Shown piece by piece: positions 24,754 to 33,039 of a DNA stretch of 64,000 nt. Numbering within the stretch: the first letter of the stretch is position 1; every line of letters starts with the position of its first letter. Source of the stretch: Myxococcales bacterium. GTDB taxonomy: Bacteria; Myxococcota; UBA727; GCA-2721815. Below the pieces are notes generated by a model that saw only the letters and a program-made list of their open reading frames with translations, did not search any database and was not told the DNA's origin. The stretch lies in contig PBLQ01000002.1 of assembly GCA_002721815.1 (NCBI GenBank), forward strand, positions 1-64,000. The letters run 5' to 3'. Made by a program: the position numbers and the translations under genes.

Positions 24754-25344
24754 TCAATCGAAACCATCCCCTACAGCCATACTTTTCCTGAGAGCGCGAT
24801 ACAAAACATGTTGACCCAAGGGATGTCCATTAGGAAGTGACGGATGGGTAAAGTGGTGTTGTGGATGGGGCTGCATGCCTATTTTCTGCATGACTGCGAT
24901 AGACGCTTTATTCTTTACCGGGGTGAACGCGAAGATTTCATGGTGCCCCCAGTGCTCAAGGCCATGTTTTAAAATGGCTTTGGCCCCTTCGGTGGCGTAA
25001 CCGTGTCCCCAAAATTGTTGATGCAATCGCCACATGATTTCGGTGCAGGGGGTGAAATACGAACGAAAGCGGGGCGTTCCCAGACCCATGAAGCCCACCA
25101 GCGCCCCGGTGTCCTTGAGTTCAACTGTCATTAAGCCAAGCCCTTCGTCTTGGGCCAACTCCTTGACCCGGTCGAACAGGGCTCGGCTTTCTTGTGGGCT
25201 CAGCACGTTGGGGAAATAGCGCATCACCGTTGGGTTTGCATTGAGCGAGACAAAAGAAGGCAGGTCGCGATCTTCTATGGGTCGCAAAAATAGCCGGTGT
25301 GTTTCCACTGGGTGCATGGTGTGTTCATCTGGGCCTCGGCCCAT
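24754..25344 (-). CDS. GNAT acetyltransferase, RimJ/RimL-like
   Basis: Acetyl-CoA-dependent N-acetyltransferase of the GNAT fold, 196 residues. ETHRLFLRPIEDRDLPSFVSLNANPTVMRY is the usual RimJ/Acetyltransf_3 N-terminus. GALVGFMGLGT is beta4, and EIMWRLHQQFWGHGYATEGAKAIL holds the acetyl-CoA loop (QxxGxGYA). NKASIAVMQKIGMQ is the C-terminal motif. The start (25344) follows the stop of smc by a few bases, so it is likely cotranscribed. A second in-frame ATG is at 25317, where family-like sequence begins; the true start is uncertain. Target unknown. Confidence 0.85.
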   Translation of the reverse strand: MGRGPDEHTMHPVETHRLFLRPIEDRDLPSFVSLNANPTVMRYFPNVLSPQESRALFDRVKELAQDEGLGLMTVELKDTGALVGFMGLGTPRFRSYFTPCTEIMWRLHQQFWGHGYATEGAKAILKHGLEHWGHHEIFAFTPVKNKASIAVMQKIGMQPHPQHHFTHPSLPNGHPLGQHVLYRALRKSMAVGDGFD

Positions 25345-25349
25345 ACAGG

Positions 25350-28300
25350 TTAAACGGCAACCTGTTGTTTGACGTTCACATTGACTGATTTCGAAATGCC
25401 GGGCTCTTCCATGGTGATGCCGTACAAATTGTCTACCACTTCCATGGTACGTTTGTTGTGGGTGATCACAATAAACTGGGACAAGCTGGAGATGCTCTTC
25501 ACCATATCACTGAACCGGCCCACGTTGGCTTCATCGAGTGGGGCGTCAACCTCATCGAGCAAGCAGAATGGCGAGGGTTTGATCAGGAAGATGGAGAAAA
25601 TCAAGCTCACCGCGGTAAGCGCCTTTTCGCCACCGGACATTAACGCCACTGAACCCAGTTTTTTACCTGGAGGCTGTGCGTAAATCTCCACACCGGTGTG
25701 TAACATGTCGGTGGGGTCGGTGAGAGCCAACCACGCTTTGCCGCCACGGAACAGCTTTGGAAAGACTTGTTGGAAGTTTTCGTTGATGGCGTGGAATGCC
25801 TCTTCGAAACGCTTTTTGGTGGTTCTGTTGATTTTGGCGATGGCTTTTTCCAGCTGTGCCAATGCGTGCGTGAGGTCGTCCATCTGGTTGGTGAGGAAGT
25901 CGTAACGTTCCTTGACTTCGTGGTACTCATCGATGGCCGTCAGGTTGATTTCACCCATGCGATGAATGGTTTGACGCAATTCGGTGAGGTGCTGGGTGGC
26001 CTCTTTACCGAGTCTTGGCAAAGCTTGGTAATCAGTGAGGACTTCGGTGAGCGCCAACTGATAACGGTCTTGAATACGTTCCACCAGGGTGGCCATGGCA
26101 ATTTGGGTTTCTTGCAGGCGCATGGAAACTTGGTGCAACTCGTCGGAAATGCCTTCGATGCCTTGGCGGCGTTCACGGTAAACGCTCTCTTTGGCCCGAA
26201 CGTTGCTGAGTTCGGTTTCGTAGGCTTCTTTCACCTCATTGAGCTGGACCACCAATGCTTGGCGTTTTTCTTTTTCTTCTTCGATGCTCGCTTTTACGCC
26301 TTCGATTTCTTCGGAGAGCCCTTGAGCCTCTTTTTGACTTTCGAGGATTTGCTCGCTCAAGGCATCACGGCGGGTAGCGAACTCATTGTGACTGCGTTCG
26401 TGGTGGGCGATGGAGCGTTGGAGATTTTCGCGACGCTCATGAATCGCAGCCACTTGTACCCGCAAGTCGGTCACAACGGTATTTTGGGCTTCGTAATCTT
26501 GTTCCAAGTTCCCCATGGCTTCTTGGGTCTCAAGCACGCTCTGGGCCAAGCTGTCGTGTTTCTCGAGTGCCTCAGACCAAGTGGCTTGCTGGCCGCTCAT
26601 TTCATCGTCCAGGACTTGGAGGTTGTGATCGAGGCGGTCTTTGTCCGCCCCACGTTCCGTTTTGACGGAGCGGAAACGCTGTAAATCATTCTCATGCTTG
26701 TGAAGGTCTTTCTCCCAAGCGACGATTTGCAAGGACAGTTGGTTGTAGCGGTGGAGCAGCTCGTTTTCTTCTTGAACCAACAAGTCGATGGTATCGGACA
26801 TGCTGCTGCGCTCGGTCTCTGCTTCGTCCAACTGGTTTTGAAGTCGGGTGACGCGGGTGGTGAGCTCTCGGATTTCACGCTTTTGAGCCAATAGGCCGGT
26901 GAGGGCTTGATTTTCCACCCCACCGGTTAAGGTGCCGTCTTCATGAAAGACTTTGCCTTTGCGGGTGACCAAAATGAGGCCTCGGTCCATGGCTTCTTCC
27001 CAGTGGGCCAAAGCAATGTCTGCATCGCGTACCAGCAGTGTGCGACCCAGAACCCAGGCTGCCAGTTCATTGGCTGGCTGTCGGCTTTTCACTTCATCGA
27101 GCAAGGGTGTGGCCCATTCTTTATAGTGCTCGGGCATTTCCATGGCTGGGGGTGTGTGCTCTTGCAACACGTAAAAATCGGCACGGCCCTGGTTTTCTTG
27201 TTGGAGATATCGGGCGTAGTGGAGTGCTGTTTGGGCATCATTGACCACCACGGCTTGAAGTTTGCGGGTTAACGCTGCTTCCACGGGCAGTTCGAGGTCT
27301 TTGGGCACATCGAGCAAATCCGCCACCAGGCCATATACATTCTCATCTGCCTCGGCTTCTTTAGGTAACGCTTTCTGCATCACGGCACGAACGCCCTCTG
27401 GGCTTCGTTCGTAGCGATCGGCAATTTCTTCGATGGAGTGAAGGCGGCTCTGGGCTTGGTTCAGCTTTTCGTGCAGGGTGAGTCGAACGGCCTCTTTCTC
27501 GGACATGACCAAACGCTGGGCTTCCAATTCGGTGCGAATCTCTTGCAGGCGCTCACTGTCGGTTTGTTTCTGATTTTTACCACTGGCGAGTTCCTGGGTG
27601 ACCGTTTTGATGTGTTCATCGGTTTCGGCAAAATTGTCATTGGCCTCAATGAGTTCGGCCGAAATGCGGAGATGACGTTCTGCCAAATCCTTTTTGCGGT
27701 GCTCGAGGTTCTGAATGTGACTTTGGGCACTGGCTGCTTTGGTGGCAAATTGCATTTGCTCTGCTTTTTGCGCTTCAATGTTTTGGACAAACTCATCCCG
27801 ACGGCCTTGGATTTTGTTGAGCGTCTCTTGGGAGGCGGCGAGGGCCTCTTCTTTTTCAGCGACCCCTTGTGCCAGGTTGTTGATGTCCTGATCGAAGGAT
27901 GATTTTTCGGAGGTGATGAGCTCGATTTGGCCGGCGATGCGTTGGGTTTCATCATAAGCCTGTTGTTCCCGACGTTTCGCGGCCTCGATACTTTCTAAGC
28001 CATGTCCAATCTGTTGCTCAGATAGCGCCAATCGGTTGTCGGACTCGTAGATATCGCCCTGAATGGTGCCGATGCCTTGCTCTTTGTCGCGGAGGTTTTC
28101 CCGGGCGAGCTCCACTTCTTGCTCGAGGCTTGAGATGGCTTCTTTTTCGGCCACAACCTTTTCGTTTAATTCAGCCTCAGTGCGGGTCTCGTGCCCTGAT
28201 TTGGCCATGAGCTCAAAGTAGCGATGGCTGGCTTGATGCAGTTCTACTTCTCTGATTTCGGTCTTGAGCTTTTTGTAACGCTCGGCTTTTTTCGCTTGGC

Positions 28301-28928
28301 GATAGAGTGAGTTGATGCGTTTTTGCATCTCTTGGGTCACGTCAGACACCCGCTCCAGGTTTTGGCGGGTGGCGGCCATGCGGCGTTCGGCCGCCTGCCG
28401 GCGGGCTTTGTATTTGGTAATTCCAGCGGCTTCTTCGATAATTTGCCGGCGGTCTTCAGATTTGCTGCTGACGATCATGCCCACGCGACCCTGCTCAATG
28501 ATGGAGTAGGCCTTGGTGCCCACGCCCGTTCCCAAGAAGAGGTCGGTGATGTCTCGCAAACGGCAGCCGTTGCGGTTGATTTCGTATTCGGACTCGCCCG
28601 TGCGATATAGGCGTCGAGTGACTTGGATGTCTTCAAAGTGAGAGTATTCGGCCGGTACGTTTTTGCCATCATTCTCAAGGGTGAGGGTGACTTCAGCCAT
28701 CCCCAAAGGGCCACGGCTTTCAGAACCGTTGAAAATCACATCTTGCATCTGGCCGCCACGCAGGTGTTTGGCACTTTGCTCGCCCATGACCCACCGCAAG
28801 GCGTCTACGATATTGGATTTGCCGCAGCCGTTGGGCCCCACCACACCGGTGATGCCATCTCGAAAGTTGAGCTCTACGGGGTCCGCAAAACTTTTGAATC
28901 CTTGAATTTCAAGCTTCTTGATTTTCAT
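25350..28928 (-). CDS. smc: chromosome segregation ATPase SMC
   Basis: Condensin core ATPase that compacts and segregates the chromosome together with ScpA/ScpB (not in this window). Length 1192 residues. Walker A GPNGCGKSN at residues 31-39, then long coiled coils of Glu/Gln/Lys-rich heptads. The hinge lies at about residues 520-640 (VYGLVADLLDVP ... VVVNDAQTALHYARYL). The C-terminal head has signature LMSGGEKALTAVS near residue 1096 and Walker B CLLDEVDAPLDEAN near residue 1120. The gene starts inside the end of the TPR gene (20-base overlap) and is followed by the GNAT gene, suggesting one operon. Confidence 0.96.
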   Translation of the reverse strand: MKIKKLEIQGFKSFADPVELNFRDGITGVVGPNGCGKSNIVDALRWVMGEQSAKHLRGGQMQDVIFNGSESRGPLGMAEVTLTLENDGKNVPAEYSHFEDIQVTRRLYRTGESEYEINRNGCRLRDITDLFLGTGVGTKAYSIIEQGRVGMIVSSKSEDRRQIIEEAAGITKYKARRQAAERRMAATRQNLERVSDVTQEMQKRINSLYRQAKKAERYKKLKTEIREVELHQASHRYFELMAKSGHETRTEAELNEKVVAEKEAISSLEQEVELARENLRDKEQGIGTIQGDIYESDNRLALSEQQIGHGLESIEAAKRREQQAYDETQRIAGQIELITSEKSSFDQDINNLAQGVAEKEEALAASQETLNKIQGRRDEFVQNIEAQKAEQMQFATKAASAQSHIQNLEHRKKDLAERHLRISAELIEANDNFAETDEHIKTVTQELASGKNQKQTDSERLQEIRTELEAQRLVMSEKEAVRLTLHEKLNQAQSRLHSIEEIADRYERSPEGVRAVMQKALPKEAEADENVYGLVADLLDVPKDLELPVEAALTRKLQAVVVNDAQTALHYARYLQQENQGRADFYVLQEHTPPAMEMPEHYKEWATPLLDEVKSRQPANELAAWVLGRTLLVRDADIALAHWEEAMDRGLILVTRKGKVFHEDGTLTGGVENQALTGLLAQKREIRELTTRVTRLQNQLDEAETERSSMSDTIDLLVQEENELLHRYNQLSLQIVAWEKDLHKHENDLQRFRSVKTERGADKDRLDHNLQVLDDEMSGQQATWSEALEKHDSLAQSVLETQEAMGNLEQDYEAQNTVVTDLRVQVAAIHERRENLQRSIAHHERSHNEFATRRDALSEQILESQKEAQGLSEEIEGVKASIEEEKEKRQALVVQLNEVKEAYETELSNVRAKESVYRERRQGIEGISDELHQVSMRLQETQIAMATLVERIQDRYQLALTEVLTDYQALPRLGKEATQHLTELRQTIHRMGEINLTAIDEYHEVKERYDFLTNQMDDLTHALAQLEKAIAKINRTTKKRFEEAFHAINENFQQVFPKLFRGGKAWLALTDPTDMLHTGVEIYAQPPGKKLGSVALMSGGEKALTAVSLIFSIFLIKPSPFCLLDEVDAPLDEANVGRFSDMVKSISSLSQFIVITHNKRTMEVVDNLYGITMEEPGISKSVNVNVKQQVAV

Positions 28929-29784
28929 TCAGTTCTTTTCCTTGCTGAGGTTCCAAATTTAAAAAGATGTTCAACCAACGGGGGTCTTTTTTGAAGCGGT
29001 GAAAGACAGGGTCGTTTTCTGCCCACACACGCACGCTTTCTCCGTGGTTGAGGTAAATGCGGTGAATCACATCCAATGATTCGGTATCTCGGCCCTCATC
29101 TGCCAACAATGCGGCCATTCGGAAGAGGGCGTGGGGGTTTTCGGGCTCTAAATCGATGCCTTTTTGAAGCGATTTCTTCGCTTCGCAAAGCAGGCCCTTC
29201 ATGTGGTAACAAACCCCCAAGTCAATCCACGCTTCCATGGTGTCCGGTTTCTGGGCCAATACGGTTTTGAGCTCTTGGATGGCGTCCATGAACTGCCCGA
29301 AAGTCATGTAGAGCCCAGCCAACTCTTGCCGGGAGGGCATGTCGTTGGGGTCGTGTTCGATGGCCATTTTGTAGGCTTCCATGGCCTCTGACGGGCGACC
29401 CAATTCGCCCATGGTGTAGCCGATTTGGCCGTGAACATCCGGAAAATGCCAGTCTTTTTGGGCCACTTGCTTGAGCAGGTCCAAGGAGAGGTTTCGGCTG
29501 TGGTGCAGGAGAAAGGCCGCCAAGTTAAAATAAGATTCTTTGGGGTCATCATCGATTTCAATGCTTTTGATGTAAGCCTGCAGCGCTTCCAGCAGCAGGC
29601 CTTTTTCGGCATAGACGGTTCCGAGATTGTCCATGGCATGTGCCGCGTTGGGGTCAGATTCGATGGCTTTTTCAAATTCTAAGGTGGCTTCGTCTAGCCA
29701 GCCGCGATCCGCCAATTGGATGCCCCGCGCATTGTGCCGATCAGCTTTGTGTTTTTTATCTTTTGGAAACTTATCTTTTGTCAT
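28909..29784 (-). CDS. tetratricopeptide-repeat protein
   Basis: A 291-residue cytosolic protein with about six TPR units: AHAMDNLGTVYAEKGLLLEALQAYIKSIEIDD, HGQIGYTMGELGRPSEAMEAYKMAIEHDP, SRQELAGLYMTFGQFMDAIQELKTVLAQKP, EAWIDLGVCYHMKGLLCEAKKSLQKGIDLEP and others. These scaffolds bind proteins; the partner is unknown. The chosen ATG at 29784 gives MTKDKFPKDKKHKADR. A GTG at 29814 is also in frame. Its 3' end overlaps smc by 20 bases, so translation is coupled to smc. Confidence 0.85.
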   Translation of the reverse strand: MTKDKFPKDKKHKADRHNARGIQLADRGWLDEATLEFEKAIESDPNAAHAMDNLGTVYAEKGLLLEALQAYIKSIEIDDDPKESYFNLAAFLLHHSRNLSLDLLKQVAQKDWHFPDVHGQIGYTMGELGRPSEAMEAYKMAIEHDPNDMPSRQELAGLYMTFGQFMDAIQELKTVLAQKPDTMEAWIDLGVCYHMKGLLCEAKKSLQKGIDLEPENPHALFRMAALLADEGRDTESLDVIHRIYLNHGESVRVWAENDPVFHRFKKDPRWLNIFLNLEPQQGKELNENQEA

Positions 29785-29856
29785 GAAACTTAAAGTAAAT
29801 CCTGAAGAAATCACATGCTAGATCCCTAATTAATAAGGATCTCCGAAAACCAATTA

Positions 29857-30246
29857 TTAATGGATTGCTTGAAGGTTTCTGTCAATAACGTCGAGAGAAA
29901 AGTTGTTTCCCACGGGTGCTTTTGGGGGAGAAACTGATGTCTCCAGGCCGATGGCACCCGTCACATGGACGGTGGAGCGGGTGTTGGTAGCCTTTTGTGC
30001 ACGAGACCCAAGTGCCCCGATGTGACCCTGAAGCGCAACCTTGCGGCCGGTGAATACCATCGGGCCAAAGCATGCCACCAGGGCGGGTTTTGCGTCTGGG
30101 CTAACGAGGGTGGGGCGGAAGGCTGATAAAGCCTGCCACCCCCACCAGACCAGAGGCGCCATCATCCGATTGGCGCCCCCACCAAAGCCTTGAAAAGTCT
30201 TGGATAGGAGACTTCTCGCCCTGCGGCGATACCACAATGGGCGCAT
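29857..30246 (-). CDS. short minus-strand ORF, doubtful
   Basis: An open frame of 129 codons inside the intergenic region. The more plausible part begins at MMAPLVWWGWQAL. It has no clear ribosome site, no recognised domain, and covers several hairpins. Codon choice does not look obviously non-coding, so it is listed with low confidence. Confidence 0.2.
   Translation of the reverse strand: MRPLWYRRRARSLLSKTFQGFGGGANRMMAPLVWWGWQALSAFRPTLVSPDAKPALVACFGPMVFTGRKVALQGHIGALGSRAQKATNTRSTVHVTGAIGLETSVSPPKAPVGNNFSLDVIDRNLQAIH
30109..30229. promoter_or_regulatory. cluster of four hairpins, possible structured leader
   Basis: Four successive inverted repeats lie in 120 bases. 30109-30146: GGTGGGG...CCCCACC, with inner GG-CC and AGGCT-AGCCT around GATAA. 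30155-30177: GGCGCC...GGCGCC. 30195-30214: AAGTCT...AGACTT. 30216-30229: TCGCC-CTGC-GGCGA. They lie 130-250 bases upstream of the PPC lipoprotein start. The layout suits a structured 5' leader or protein-binding sites. No known riboswitch consensus was recognised. Confidence 0.35.
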
Positions 30247-30275
30247 CTAAGCTCAGGATCCCGTTGCGTCACCCC

Positions 30276-30289
30276 TTTAAAGGTGTACA
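30276..30289 (+). promoter_or_regulatory. 14-base element shared by both PPC lipoprotein genes, copy 1
   Basis: TTTAAAGGTGTACA, ending 70 bases before the ATG. The same 14 bases lie 76 bases before the ATG of the downstream paralog (32950-32963). It contains the partial palindrome TGTACA and overlaps CCTTTAAAGG here. A shared regulatory site or conserved duplication remnant is possible. Confidence 0.4.
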
Positions 30290-30359
30290 AATCGGCCGAG
30301 GGCCACGCATTTGGGTGGTCCATGAAAACCGCTTTCGAGCGCAAAAAAAGGAAAGCACG

Positions 30360-32276
30360 ATGCAAAAACTTTTGATTGTTTTATTGGCTCTATCGTGGGG
30401 CGTTTTGGGATGTCCGTCCGCTCCTGGTCCGGACGGAGATGAGAACGAAACAAGCAGTCAAATGATTTTTGACGGTGGCACTGCCAATGACCAGCCGGGC
30501 GACAATGGTTCCCAAACTTCGGGGGATGCCGGTCCTAATGATAATACCCCGCCACCCAGCAATGCAGCGGGAACCTGTGCTGACCCTTATGACCTGCTTC
30601 CTGGTGGGGACACCCGCGCCATGCCGGCCCGTGAAAGTGCTTTGGTTGGCAGCTGCGGTGGCGCTGGTCCCGAGGCCGTTTACAAGTTCGTATTGGATGA
30701 AGATTCTGGCGTGAACATTCAAGTGGATGGCATTGACAGCGTGATCTATCTGCTGGGCGGGTCTTGTAGCGCCGCCAGCGAAGTAGAAAATTCATGCCGC
30801 GATTACGAATATGCCGCCACGCCGGCAGAAGAGATTAATATCGCCAAGTTGGCGGCTGGCACGTACTATTTGGTGGTGGACGCTTACAGCACTGAAGAGC
30901 GGGGCACTTATAATATTTCGTGGACCGTGACCCCGGGCGGTTTTTGTGCCAACGATTTGTATGAGCCCAACCAAGATGCAGACGGAGCGGTGTCATTGGG
31001 GGCAACCGATATTGACACTGCGGCCATCGAAGGGGCAGAAGGCGAACCGGCCGAATCTGTTGAATTTGAAATCTGTGAAGGCGATGTGGACTTCTTTTCT
31101 TTGGGTCACATGGGCGGCAATTTGAGTTTGACTGCCACGCTGACGGACGAAGCGGGAACCATCACGGGTGAAATCTTCAAATCCAAACGAACAGGGGACG
31201 AAGACACCGGCTACTCTTACGAAGAGGGTGAGAGTATGGGTGAATTGCCTTTTGACGGTGCCTTAGAAAGTGGACTCTACTTTCTAAAAATGACGGGTAC
31301 TGCCGCAGAGACCGCAGATGGTCCGAACTACACCCTGGCAGTGGTCCACGAGTGCGAACCTGATTCCTATGACAGTTATGACCCCGAATACGATGATGGG
31401 TCCTATGAAAATGTGAGCATTCAATTAAACAACACGCTGCCCGAACCCGTACAGAGAAAATTGTGCGCTGACGATGTGGATACGGTGTTGCTCGATAACG
31501 TGATCGCGGGTGACATCACTGTCACGCTCATGGGTGGTGCTGGATTTGCCGCTGTGGTGCAGTCGGTGAATGAAGATGTAGAGGATACCGAAGCAGGCAC
31601 GGATTCGGATGGCGGTGTGGCCGATGAGGAAGATGTCGCCTTAACCGACAGGGTTGCAGATGTTGCAGATGTGGGCGATGACCTCGTTGTGACCATCACT
31701 GACGCTGCTGCCGGCAGCTATTTGTTGACCATTTCGGCCAATGGGGTGCCAGCCACCACCGAATATGACTTGAATGCCATTTTCGCTGGCATTGCCGATG
31801 GCCCTGCGAACGACCAATGTGAAGAAGCCACCACGCTGCTCACAGACAACGTGGAGGTGGTGGGTCATACATTCAATGCCACTGACGATGTAGATGGCCC
31901 AACCACAGAAGATGTAAACAGCATCGGTGATACGACCATTTCGTCCTGCAATGGCGAACCAGAAGCGGACGAAGCCATGGCCGCAGCCGAAGACGAGGGC
32001 CTTGAACCGGTTGGGACGCCCGCCGATGTCTTCTACTATTTAAATTTGGCGCAAGCCGCGGACTTTGAAATCAACTACGATGGAAGTGATAACGGCTTTT
32101 CTGCGGCCGTTTACATGTTGATTTCCAATGGCACTTGTCCTGTCGATTTAAGCTCTTTGCCCTATGTCAACACCGCTGATGGTGCACCTCTGTGCGCCAC
32201 GGGAACATCCAACCGCATCCGTGTGGATGATTTGCCCGCTGGGGATTATCTGTTGGTGGTGGATGGGGTTTTCTGA
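30360..32276 (+). CDS. PPC-domain lipoprotein, interrupted by in-frame TGA (5' part)
   Basis: A predicted lipoprotein (MQKLLIVLLALSWGVLGC) with a DAG/Asn-rich linker and several beta domains of the pre-peptidase C-terminal (PPC) type. The repeated phrase YYLVVDAYS / DYLLVVDG after Leu-Ala/Pro-(A/P)GxY/D and VDFFSLGHMGGNLS are characteristic. It is 638 residues to the TGA at 32274-32276. The frame stays open beyond it to 32801. The continuation aligns with the downstream paralog (FGIPHSVT..., then the QDYPDGFPPIESC domain) to its C-terminus. The paralog has Asp at this place. The start ATG has AAGGA upstream. Either a recent nonsense mutation, a sequence error, or rare readthrough. Probably a surface protein; function unknown. 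Confidence 0.8.
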   Translation: MQKLLIVLLALSWGVLGCPSAPGPDGDENETSSQMIFDGGTANDQPGDNGSQTSGDAGPNDNTPPPSNAAGTCADPYDLLPGGDTRAMPARESALVGSCGGAGPEAVYKFVLDEDSGVNIQVDGIDSVIYLLGGSCSAASEVENSCRDYEYAATPAEEINIAKLAAGTYYLVVDAYSTEERGTYNISWTVTPGGFCANDLYEPNQDADGAVSLGATDIDTAAIEGAEGEPAESVEFEICEGDVDFFSLGHMGGNLSLTATLTDEAGTITGEIFKSKRTGDEDTGYSYEEGESMGELPFDGALESGLYFLKMTGTAAETADGPNYTLAVVHECEPDSYDSYDPEYDDGSYENVSIQLNNTLPEPVQRKLCADDVDTVLLDNVIAGDITVTLMGGAGFAAVVQSVNEDVEDTEAGTDSDGGVADEEDVALTDRVADVADVGDDLVVTITDAAAGSYLLTISANGVPATTEYDLNAIFAGIADGPANDQCEEATTLLTDNVEVVGHTFNATDDVDGPTTEDVNSIGDTTISSCNGEPEADEAMAAAEDEGLEPVGTPADVFYYLNLAQAADFEINYDGSDNGFSAAVYMLISNGTCPVDLSSLPYVNTADGAPLCATGTSNRIRVDDLPAGDYLLVVDGVF

Positions 32277-32801
32277 GAGGGTTGGCCCAGCTTTGGGATT
32301 CCTCATTCCGTGACCCAAGGGAGTTTTAAAATCTCCGCTCAAGATTACCCCGACGGTTTTCCACCCATCGAAAGTTGCGCCAATGCCACCATCGCTGAGC
32401 TGCCCACATCTGGGAACAGCGTGGAGTTCACGGTAGACCAAGAGGACGGGTACAGTTGGATCGACTCTTACGAAAATTGTGGTTCCGCCACCAATGCCAG
32501 TGGCGGGCAAGAGGTCATTTTTGTGCTCGAACCTACTGACGACATGACTCTCACCATTCAAGCCACGGGCGATTACGACACCGTGGTTGAGGTGCGAGAA
32601 GCCAACACCGAAGAGCCAGAAGCCTATCAATGTGAAAAAGGCATTCAGGTGGCCTGCAACGATGATGGCACTGGGGTTGCGAATTTGGGGTCCTTGCTCG
32701 AAGATGTTTCTCTGACTGGCGGCAAAATCTATTACTTGGTGGTGGATGCCTACAGCAGTTATTCATCGGGTGAAGTGACGGTGACCCTGACGGCCGAATA
32801 A
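32277..32801 (+). pseudogene. C-terminal continuation of the interrupted PPC lipoprotein
   Basis: 174 codons in the same frame after the TGA. They are homologous end to end with residues ~605-780 of the paralog: QDYPDGFPPIESCANAT, SWIDSYENCG, GDYDTVVEVREANT, CEKGIQVACNDDG and IYYLVVDAYS. It has no ribosome site of its own; a GTG at 32310 is the only plausible restart. Without readthrough it would not be translated as part of the lipoprotein. Confidence 0.75.
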
Positions 32802-32822
32802 ATTCGCCTCCCAGGTCGCTCA

Positions 32823-32857
32823 AAAACCCGCAGTCGCTTAAAACTGCGGGTTTTTTC
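32823..32857 (+). terminator. Rho-independent terminator after the first PPC gene
   Basis: A 12-bp stem AAAACCCGCAGT / ACTGCGGGTTTT with loop CGCTTAAA, followed by TTTTTTCG. It lies 20 bases beyond the end of the downstream part of the interrupted gene, so transcription is expected to cover the region past the TGA. Confidence 0.9.
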
Positions 32858-32949
32858 GTTTGTTTTCATGAAAAAACATTACTTTTCAGTGCTTTAGTTA
32901 CTTGTTGGGCTGCCAGCGGTCTTCCCGGCCGGTCCACTTGCACCGGGAT

Positions 32950-32963
32950 TTTAAAGGTGTACA
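32950..32963 (+). promoter_or_regulatory. 14-base element shared by both PPC lipoprotein genes, copy 2
   Basis: TTTAAAGGTGTACA, here extended into the 10-base palindrome GGTGTACACC. Ends 76 bases before the ATG of the second PPC gene. A weak hairpin (CCGGT...ACCGG) lies just upstream. Same element as at 30276-30289. Confidence 0.4.
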
Positions 32964-33039
32964 CCCTGAGGCGTGTTTTCATGGGGGCGCCAGTCGTCTC
33001 CGCCAACCTTCCATCAACGGAATATCAAAGGAAAAAGAA

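Larger units (their letters stand above)
29785..30359. other. long divergent intergenic region with structured DNA
   Basis: 575 bases between the TPR gene (minus) and the PPC lipoprotein gene (plus). It contains a cluster of four short inverted repeats (30109-30229, listed separately). It also holds a 14-base sequence shared with the second PPC gene (30276-30289), and a weak minus-strand open frame of 129 codons (29857-30246). No RNA gene was recognised. Confidence 0.4.

Noticed and set aside
25767-26684. Long plus-strand open frame inside smc
   Set aside because: Antisense shadow of the coiled-coil gene; hydrophobic Phe/Leu-rich composition is the complement of Glu/Lys codons.
30030-30110. 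GACGCAAAACC on the minus strand, reminiscent of the GACGCAAAGCC part of c-di-GMP-I riboswitches
   Set aside because: The surrounding stems and the conserved G/A positions of the riboswitch do not fit; only the short word matches.
30162-30365. Short minus-strand frame with LRCAHCG zinc-ribbon-like pattern
   Set aside because: Only one CxxC, no ribosome site, and it overlaps the start region of the PPC gene and the hairpin cluster.
32274-32276. TGA read as tryptophan or another sense codon throughout the genome
   Set aside because: Several genes here (fructosamine kinase, GNAT, PhoX-like) end in TGA at places where the protein family ends.
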